Source: Stenotrophomonas nitritireducens
GTDB lineage: Bacteria; Pseudomonadota; Gammaproteobacteria; Xanthomonadales; Xanthomonadaceae
DNA: 64,000 nt
Reading direction: 5' to 3'
Assembly (NCBI RefSeq): GCF_001700965.1
Contig: NZ_CP016756.1
Span: 1-64,000 of the forward strand
Part shown: positions 59,005 to 64,000 of the stretch, piece after piece
Layout of the letters: each line of letters opens with the position of its first letter
Numbering within the stretch: position 1 is the stretch's first letter
Program-made: the position numbers and the translations under genes
Notes under the pieces: generated by a model
Told to the model about the DNA's origin: nothing
What the model saw: only the letters and a program-made list of their open reading frames with translations
Database searches by the model: none

Positions 59005-59457
59005 TCAGATCAGCTTGCCGGCGTTGTCGAGCACGTAATCGCAGCCCTTGTCCTTGAGCTTGTCCGAGACCGCATCCAAGTTGAAGGACTGCCCGCCGTC
59101 GCCCTGCAGGATGCCCTGCAGGCCACTCTTGTAGCCGCTGTCCTGCTGCGCCTTCTTCTCGGTGCCCAGCCCGTATCTGGACAGCAGCTTGTCCTTCACC
59201 GAGGCCACCGCGTTGCCGCTCAGGTATTTGCGCTTCACGCAGTACTCCAGCACGCCGGCCGCGTTGCCCGCGGTCTTGCCGCTGATGCCCGGCAAGGCCA
59301 ACCCGCCCAGTCCCCCCAGCGACGACACGCCCTCGCTCGATTGCGCGGACGACTCGCTGCCGCCCAGCGACTTCTTCAGGCTCTTGAGGTCCACGGCCGA
59401 GGCCGACCCGGCCACGGCCAGCAGGCCGACGGCGATGACGAAACGACGCAGGTTCAT
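59005..59457 (-). CDS. DUF2501 exported protein
   Basis: 150 residues with a signal peptide (cleavage near ASAVD). The DUF2501/YjjA pattern is clear: GNAAGVLEYCVKRKYLSGN, then VKDKLLSRYG and CDYVLDNAGKLI at the end. Two cysteines probably form a disulfide. Function unknown; relatives are periplasmic and widespread in gamma-proteobacteria. It converges on gcd through a shared terminator. Confidence 0.85.
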   Translation of the reverse strand: MNLRRFVIAVGLLAVAGSASAVDLKSLKKSLGGSESSAQSSEGVSSLGGLGGLALPGISGKTAGNAAGVLEYCVKRKYLSGNAVASVKDKLLSRYGLGTEKKAQQDSGYKSGLQGILQGDGGQSFNLDAVSDKLKDKGCDYVLDNAGKLI

Positions 59458-59775
59458 GGAGTGATTCTCCCGTTGACGTGGCGGGCCGGACGGCCCGATG
59501 CAGGGCCGATCATAGCCGCACCATCACCGGTGGCCTGTCGAGGCGGGCGGCGGCATGCGGGGAGAAGATGCTGCGCACGGCCGACATGCCCGCCATGCCG
59601 GTCACGGCGTGACCCGGGCATGTAAACCGCGCCTTAGCGCCTGCGGAAAATCGCGTCGATCTTGCCACTGCCGGCAACCGGCACCGACGCGCCTGCCGTA
59701 CGATGTCGCCACCCCGTCGGCCGCGCTGCGCACGTTCCACATGAAGGCTCACCTCCCCGCAGAAGCCGTGCCGGC
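59458..59775. other. Intergenic stretch, no supported gene
   Basis: About 320 bases between the divergent DUF2501 and proline-rich membrane protein genes. It should hold both promoters; I cannot assign -10/-35 elements with confidence. Short open frames here do not look coding. Confidence 0.4.
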
Positions 59776-60630
59776 ATGAGCCACGCATCGCTGCGCACCT
59801 CGCCCCGGGCCCGCACCCGGAGCGAGCGGCTGCAATCGTGGGTGGCGGCCTTGGTCAGCGCCTTGCTGCACCTGCTGCTGTTGCTTCTGCTGTTGTCGTC
59901 TTCGGTACCCACCGTGTCCGACCCCGACGGTGCCGCCGGCGGCAGCCGGATGAAGGTGGATTTCGTCGGCGACGCCTCGCCCCAGCCGGTGCAGAGCAAG
60001 CAGCCCGCATCGCCTTCGGCCCGCCACGCCAAGGCCAGCACGCCGGTGCAGACCACGCTGGTGCAGCATGCCGAGCATCCGCCGCCGCCGCATGCCGAAC
60101 CCACGCGGACGCATCACCCCGAAGTGCGGCAAGCCACGCAGGCCGCACAGACCCCGGCGCAAACCCCGTCACAGGCCGTCGCAAGCCTGCCGCCCAGCGC
60201 CGACCGCCATCCGGAAACCTGGACCGGGCGGCCGCCGGGCATGCTCGAACAGGACAGCGCCCGCGAAAACGCCGGCCTGGCCGACAGCGCCTCGGTCAGC
60301 CACGGCAACGGCCGCACCAACAACAACGCCTCCGGCTCCAGCCTCGAAGTGGGCGGCTATCAGGTGTACTACGACCTGCTCAGCGAAGAACGCCTGCGCG
60401 CGTGGAAGGCGCAGGGCATGAAAGAGCTGTTCATCCCGTTGCCGGGCACCGAGTACCAGATGGTGTGCCCGCTGGAAGTCGCCCTGCGCCGCGGTTCGAG
60501 CAAGTGCCGGCTGCTGCCGCCGGACTCGCCCGAGCTGAAAGACATCGGCGATGCGCGCAAGGCCATCATCATGATGGACGTCTACCACGAGGGCGAACGC
60601 CTCTGGCACGGGCCGGGACCGTACCGCTGA
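59776..60630 (+). CDS. Proline-rich TonB-like membrane-anchored protein
   Basis: 284 residues from the ATG at 59776. One N-terminal helix (about 25-45, Leu-rich) anchors it. A Pro/Ala/His/Gln-rich periplasmic linker (about 60-165) follows, resembling the TonB spacer. A small C-terminal domain (from VGGYQVYYDLLSEERLR to LWHGPGPYR) contains two cysteines. I do not find the canonical TonB C-terminal motif, so TonB is a comparison and not an identification. It probably spans the periplasm. Confidence 0.6.
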   Translation: MSHASLRTSPRARTRSERLQSWVAALVSALLHLLLLLLLLSSSVPTVSDPDGAAGGSRMKVDFVGDASPQPVQSKQPASPSARHAKASTPVQTTLVQHAEHPPPPHAEPTRTHHPEVRQATQAAQTPAQTPSQAVASLPPSADRHPETWTGRPPGMLEQDSARENAGLADSASVSHGNGRTNNNASGSSLEVGGYQVYYDLLSEERLRAWKAQGMKELFIPLPGTEYQMVCPLEVALRRGSSKCRLLPPDSPELKDIGDARKAIIMMDVYHEGERLWHGPGPYR

Positions 60631-60849
60631 GCCTGCCGCGCGGTCGCCAGCCCACCATCGTCGGTCCTGATCGCGGCCTTGCCGGGTGCCCCCGTGTCGG
60701 CATGTCCGCTCTTCGAGCGCAGCAGTGGCAGCTTGTCGGACATCCAGCGGGACAAGCCCTGCCGCCGATGTCCGAGGCGGTCCATGCCCGCAGCGGCACG
60801 CGGCCGCTTGCGTACCATGCAGCCGTCCTCCGCGTTCAAACCGGACTGC

Positions 60850-61023
60850 ATGATGCTGCTGCGGTTGGATGCCTTGCTGATCGACATGGACGACACGCGG
60901 GTGGATTCGCGCGCACGGGTAGAACACCTGCTGCGCGACTTCGCCGCCCACCACGGACTGGACGCCGACGAGGTGATCGCCCGCGCGCACGGCATGCAGT
61001 CCATCGACATGACCCGGCATTAG
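60850..61023 (+). pseudogene. HAD-family hydrolase, N-terminal remnant cut by an IS element
   Basis: Only about 56 codons remain, ending at the IS5-family left end. The start LDALLIDMDDTRVDS resembles the HAD motif DMDGTLVDS, but the Gly is Asp and the Leu is Arg, so it has also decayed. RARVEHLLRDFAAHHGLD then follows as in HAD caps. The rest of the gene does not appear on the other side of the IS. Confidence 0.65.
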
Positions 61024-62173
61024 GGATGCTCTGAACAATTCCTCGGCGACAATAGCGCAAGGTTCGACGGATGACGACGATGCAGCTGAGCTTCGGGGAC
61101 GCGGAACACACGGGCAAGCGGAAGAAGACGCGACGCGAGATCTTCCTGGCGGAGATGGAGCAGGTTGTGCCGTGGAACGCATTGCTGGCGCTGATCGCAC
61201 CGCACTACCCGAAGATGGGCCAGCGTGGCCGGCAGCCGTACGCGCTGGCGACGATGCTGCGCATCCACTTTCTGCAGCAGTGGTACGCGCTGAGCGACCT
61301 GGGCATGGAAGAGGCGCTGTACGAGATGCCGGTGATGCGCCGCTTTGCCCGCCTGAGTGGGCTGGACAACATCCCGGACGAAACCACGATCCTCAACTTC
61401 CGCCGGCTGCTGGAGACGCATGATCTGGCGCCGCAGCTCCTGGAGCGCGTGAACGCGCACCTGGCGCGCAAGGGCCAGAGCTTGAAGGCCGGCACGATCG
61501 TCGATGCGACGATCATTGCGGCACCGAGCTCTACCAAGAACAGGGACGGCAAGCGCGACCCGGAGATGCACCAGACGAAGAAGGGCAACCAGTGGCACTT
61601 CGGGATGAAGGCGCACATTGGCGTGGACGAGGAGTCGGGCCTGGTGCACCACGTGGAGTGCACGGCGGCGAACGTCAACGACGTGACGCAGGTGCACAAG
61701 CTGCTGCACGGCAAGGAAGACACAATCTGCGGCGACAGCGGCTACACGGGCGCGGACAAGCGCGAGGAGCTGCAAGGCGTGGAGGCTGCGTTCTGGATCG
61801 CGGAGAAGCCGTCGAAGCTTCGTGCGATGAAGAACAAGCGTGATCGCAAATACGCCGAACGCTGGGAGCACTTCAAGGCCAGCCTGCGGGCGAAGGTGGA
61901 GCATCCGTTCCGAGTGGTGAAGCGGCAGTTCGGTTACACCAAGGTGCGCTATCGCGGGTTGGCGAAGAACACGGCGCAGGTGTTGACGCTGTTCGCGCTG
62001 TCGAATCTGTGGATGGCGCGGCGACGTCTGTTGCTGCCGACGGGTTAATCCGTCTGTTGGACGGGGAAAGCCGTCGAAAAGCGTCAGAAACGGCGCAAAA
62101 TCCATCATATCGAGGTCGACTTGGCGCCTTGACGCTGAAATCCAAGCATCAGAGCGCTTTGATCAGACCTTCC
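61024..62173 (+). mobile_element. IS5-family insertion sequence
   Basis: About 1150 bases with one transposase gene. The ends form an imperfect inverted repeat: left GGATGCTCTGAACAA, right (complement) GGAAGGTCTGATCAA. Flanks are TTAG (61020-61023) on the left and CTAG (62174-62177) on the right. Both fit the YTAR target of IS5-type elements but are not identical, so there is no exact target duplication. Confidence 0.8.
61071..62048 (+). CDS. IS5-family transposase
   Basis: 325 residues. Start MTTMQLSFGDAEHTGKRKKTRREIF-type N-terminus, then the DDE core: first Asp in GTIVDATIIAAPSSTKN, second in ICGDSGYTGADKR, and Glu in AKVEHPFRVVKRQFG (YREK-like region). The C-terminal LFALSNLWMARR fits IS1478/IS5-group transposases of Xanthomonas. 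It is intact and could be active. Confidence 0.9.
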   Translation: MTTMQLSFGDAEHTGKRKKTRREIFLAEMEQVVPWNALLALIAPHYPKMGQRGRQPYALATMLRIHFLQQWYALSDLGMEEALYEMPVMRRFARLSGLDNIPDETTILNFRRLLETHDLAPQLLERVNAHLARKGQSLKAGTIVDATIIAAPSSTKNRDGKRDPEMHQTKKGNQWHFGMKAHIGVDEESGLVHHVECTAANVNDVTQVHKLLHGKEDTICGDSGYTGADKREELQGVEAAFWIAEKPSKLRAMKNKRDRKYAERWEHFKASLRAKVEHPFRVVKRQFGYTKVRYRGLAKNTAQVLTLFALSNLWMARRRLLLPTG

Positions 62174-62244
62174 CTAGGCTCCATTAGGTCGGGGTTATCT
62201 GGAACAGGATTGTTTCCAATGACGTGACAGGTCAGCGCATTTCA

Positions 62245-62586
62245 TTAGCCGGCCACATCCATCAATGCCCAAGCACTCCCGGCCAGCAAATCCATGCGCT
62301 GCTTCAGCACCGCGCCAGGTATCGACGTCACTGCAACAAGATTGATGCTCAGATCCTGCTGCGCACCGAACACGCGCGCATCGGGGTCGATCTTGGCCAA
62401 CAAAGGGTCGATACGATCGGGATCGACTTGAGTTTTTCGCCACCGATTGAAGAAGTCAGGATGACTCAATGCGGCTTGAAGCTGTGCAGCGAACTCTTCG
62501 GCCCCGTTCGCACTAAAGCTGAAATCCGGATCCAAGCCGCGCGCCAGCGATGGGTTCTGCAGATTGATGTAGTAGCGAACTAACAT
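62245..62586 (-). CDS. Hypothetical protein (113 aa)
   Basis: A soluble protein from the ATG at 62586. Features: VRYYINLQNPSLARGLDPDFSF at the start, then FAAQLQAALSHPDFFNRWR and a C-terminal VTSIPGAVLKQRMDLLAG. I do not recognise the family. It lies downstream of moaA on the same strand. Lower GC than the 55.5-61 kb part. Confidence 0.55.
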   Translation of the reverse strand: MLVRYYINLQNPSLARGLDPDFSFSANGAEEFAAQLQAALSHPDFFNRWRKTQVDPDRIDPLLAKIDPDARVFGAQQDLSINLVAVTSIPGAVLKQRMDLLAGSAWALMDVAG

Positions 62587-62613
62587 TGGATTTCCTCAAG
62601 TAAGCCCAATCCA

Positions 62614-63680
62614 CTAACCGCCAATGTAATGCATCTCGATCTTCTTATTGGTCCTGCCCGAACGCCATTGACCTCGCTGCTCACTGTATCGATCCGCCCG
62701 AGCCTGCCAGATATCGCGCATCTTCTCCCTGAGGATCGTATCGCCCTGTCCTCCGCGCAACGTGGTTCGTAGGTCTGTGCCCTGGACCGCGAAAAGACAG
62801 GTGTAGAACTTGCCATCCGAGGACAATCGCGCACGCGAGCAATCGCCGCAAAATGGCTTGCTGATGGACGAGATCAAGCCTATTTCCCCTGCCCCATCCA
62901 GAAACCTGTAGCGCGTGGCCACCTCTCCAGGATAGTGCGCTGGTATGGGCTCCAAAGGCCATTGCTTGCCGATCACCGCCAGCAGTTCATCTGAGCAGAC
63001 AATGTGCCCCGAGCGCCACTGGTTGTGGCTCCCCACATCCATGTACTCGATAAACCTGACGATGATTCCTGTTGCGCGCGACCAACTCACCAGATCTGGC
63101 ACGGCGTGCTCATTCACACCTCGCTGAACCACCGTGTTCACTTTGATACCGCCGGGGAAGCCTGCTCGCACCGCCGCCTGCACGCCTACCAGCACCTCAC
63201 CCACCGAGCCTCGCCCCCCGCTCATTCGATGGAACAAAGTCGGATCCAGTGCATCCAGGCTCACCGTCACCCGATCCAGGCCTGCTTTACGCAGATCTAC
63301 CGCTTGACGAGCCAGCAACATCCCGTTGGTGGTGAGGGCAAGGTCGGATATTCCCGGAATGGCCTTTAATCTGCCCACCAGCTCCGGCAGGCCAGGCCTC
63401 AACAAAGGCTCCCCCCCGTCAATCGCAGCTTGCTCACGCCAAGGTCCGCTGCAGCCCTACAGACCCGCTCTATTTCAGCAAAGCTCAGCCTTTCGTCACT
63501 GTCGAGGAAGCGATACTGATCCCCGTATGTGCTCTCCGGCATGCAATAGATGCAGCGAAAGTTGCAGCGATCCATAACTGAGATTCGTAGATCAAGCAAC
63601 GGCCTTCCGCGAGCATCCAGTGTCGACGCGGATCGGACTTGAGCCTTCGAGGCTTCATAGCTTTTCACACTAGAACGCAT
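62614..63680 (-). pseudogene. moaA: GTP 3',8-cyclase MoaA with a one-base frameshift
   Basis: Two overlapping frames together give a full-length radical-SAM MoaA. The first (from 63680) has the CxxxCxxC cluster in [12 protein letters not shown] and ends KLRLTGG followed by a premature stop. The second continues [19 protein letters not shown], then the C-terminal cluster FCGDCSRAR and TCLF, ending in the required Gly-Gly (HYIGG). The break is in a run of seven G (63411-63417); eight would restore [10 protein letters not shown]. It may be a real mutation or a homopolymer sequencing error. The enzyme starts molybdenum-cofactor synthesis. Confidence 0.85.
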
Positions 63681-63686
63681 ACGCCC

Positions 63687-64000
63687 TCAATGCAGCTTGA
63701 TCTTGGTGGATATCGATCTGCGCAGTAGGTTGGCCAGCATGTCAACACTGGTTCTTCACCATCCATGCAGGGCCACGCAGTGCATTCGATACAAAGAGCG
63801 ATACATGATCCTGGCCACTATCCCATCAACGAACAGTCGACCACTGATGAGTCCACCCATCAGGTTTCCCATAGCGCCTAGTCTTCCAAGTGACACCAAC
63901 GAGCCGAAATCCCTATACCGGAACAGTGGCAACCGTTCAGTGGGATGCGCCAATCGAACGCGCAGGGCTCGCAGGAGGAAGCCCACTTGCTGGTGGGCCG
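63687..64000 (-). pseudogene. ndh: Type II NADH dehydrogenase (Ndh), 3' end, with an in-frame TGA
   Basis: The frame runs off the right edge. It reads AHQQVGFLLRAL, then FRYRDFGSLVSLGRLGAMGNLMGG, VDGIVARIMYRSLYRMHCVALHGW and a TGA at 63758-63756. In the same frame 22 further codons follow (RTSVDMLANLLRRSIS then TKIKLH) before TGA at 63687. The KLH end is the family's normal C-terminus, so the first TGA is a nonsense codon that removes the C-terminal membrane-binding helix. A TGG-to-TGA change would explain it. Ndh passes electrons from NADH to quinone. Confidence 0.75.

Noticed and set aside
59776..60630. Named TonB energy transducer
   Set aside because: The anchor and Pro-rich linker fit, but the C-terminal TonB motif was not recognised.
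63756..63758. Programmed TGA readthrough or selenocysteine in ndh
   Set aside because: Ndh is not known to use either and the position aligns to a non-catalytic residue; a nonsense change or base error is simpler.

Overview
The window looks like DNA from a Xanthomonadaceae bacterium (Xanthomonas, Stenotrophomonas or Pseudoxanthomonas type). The best clues are the copL-copA-copB gene order, a membrane PQQ glucose dehydrogenase, a DUF2501 protein and an IS5-family element in high-GC DNA. Roughly 1-55.5 kb is accessory DNA: a mosaic of metal-resistance, defence and stress modules with several truncated chromosomal genes at the seams. No integrase, tRNA, rRNA or CRISPR array was seen.

Layout. 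1-2.5 kb: end of a P1B-4 type metal ATPase, an orphan response regulator and a membrane protein. 3.1-5.8 kb (minus): a compact Gabija-like pair (OLD nuclease plus UvrD-like helicase), divergent from a KfrA-like coiled-coil DNA-binding protein (6.1 kb) with repeat-rich operator DNA between them; then an XRE regulator. 7.7-17.6 kb: periplasmic copper resistance (copL, copA, copB, cytochrome c, NTF2-like, DUF411, Csp-type copper store, copC, copD, CPC-type Cu ATPase). 17.7-24.1 kb: a Cus-type RND efflux system behind a perfect FNR/Anr-type box. 24.2-28.6 kb: a MerR regulator with its operator, DUF2933, an isoprenylcysteine-methyltransferase-like protein and a Cu-type ATPase with an unusual CPD motif. 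28.6-39.8 kb: a colinear, mostly translationally coupled set of beta-CASP metallo-hydrolase, thymidine/AMP phosphorylase, PRPP synthetase, phosphoketolase-like enzyme, UbiB-type kinase, CPH-type Cu ATPase and acetate kinase. 39.8-42.5 kb: a permuted ATP-grasp-like protein and a mercury block (GDCCVxC protein, merP, merT, merR). 42.5-43.2 kb: remnants of a chromosomal uvrA-oxidoreductase operon. 43.5-55.5 kb: a stress block (cardiolipin synthase, DUF488, alkyladenine glycosylase, DUF2945, DUF1345, HAD phosphatase, dnaK, clpB, DoxX, peroxiredoxin, DsbA-like).

55.5-61.0 kb has visibly higher GC and chromosomal character: the 3' piece of a FUSC gene, PQQ glucose dehydrogenase, DUF2501, a proline-rich membrane protein and a HAD fragment cut by an IS5-family element (61.0-62.2 kb). 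Beyond the IS lie a lower-GC hypothetical gene, a moaA with a homopolymer frameshift and the 3' end of a type II NADH dehydrogenase with an in-frame stop.

How it may work together: the copper genes cover periplasmic oxidation and sequestration (CopA/B/C/D, cytochrome c, DUF411), cytosolic storage (Csp), inner-membrane export (three complete P1B ATPases) and trans-envelope export (CusCBA). The most intriguing part is the 28.6-39.8 kb block. Its enzymes could convert RNA or nucleotides to pentose phosphate, then acetyl phosphate, then ATP. It lies inside a metal-export cluster, downstream on the same strand from a possible oxygen-responsive promoter. That link is inference, not shown by the sequence.
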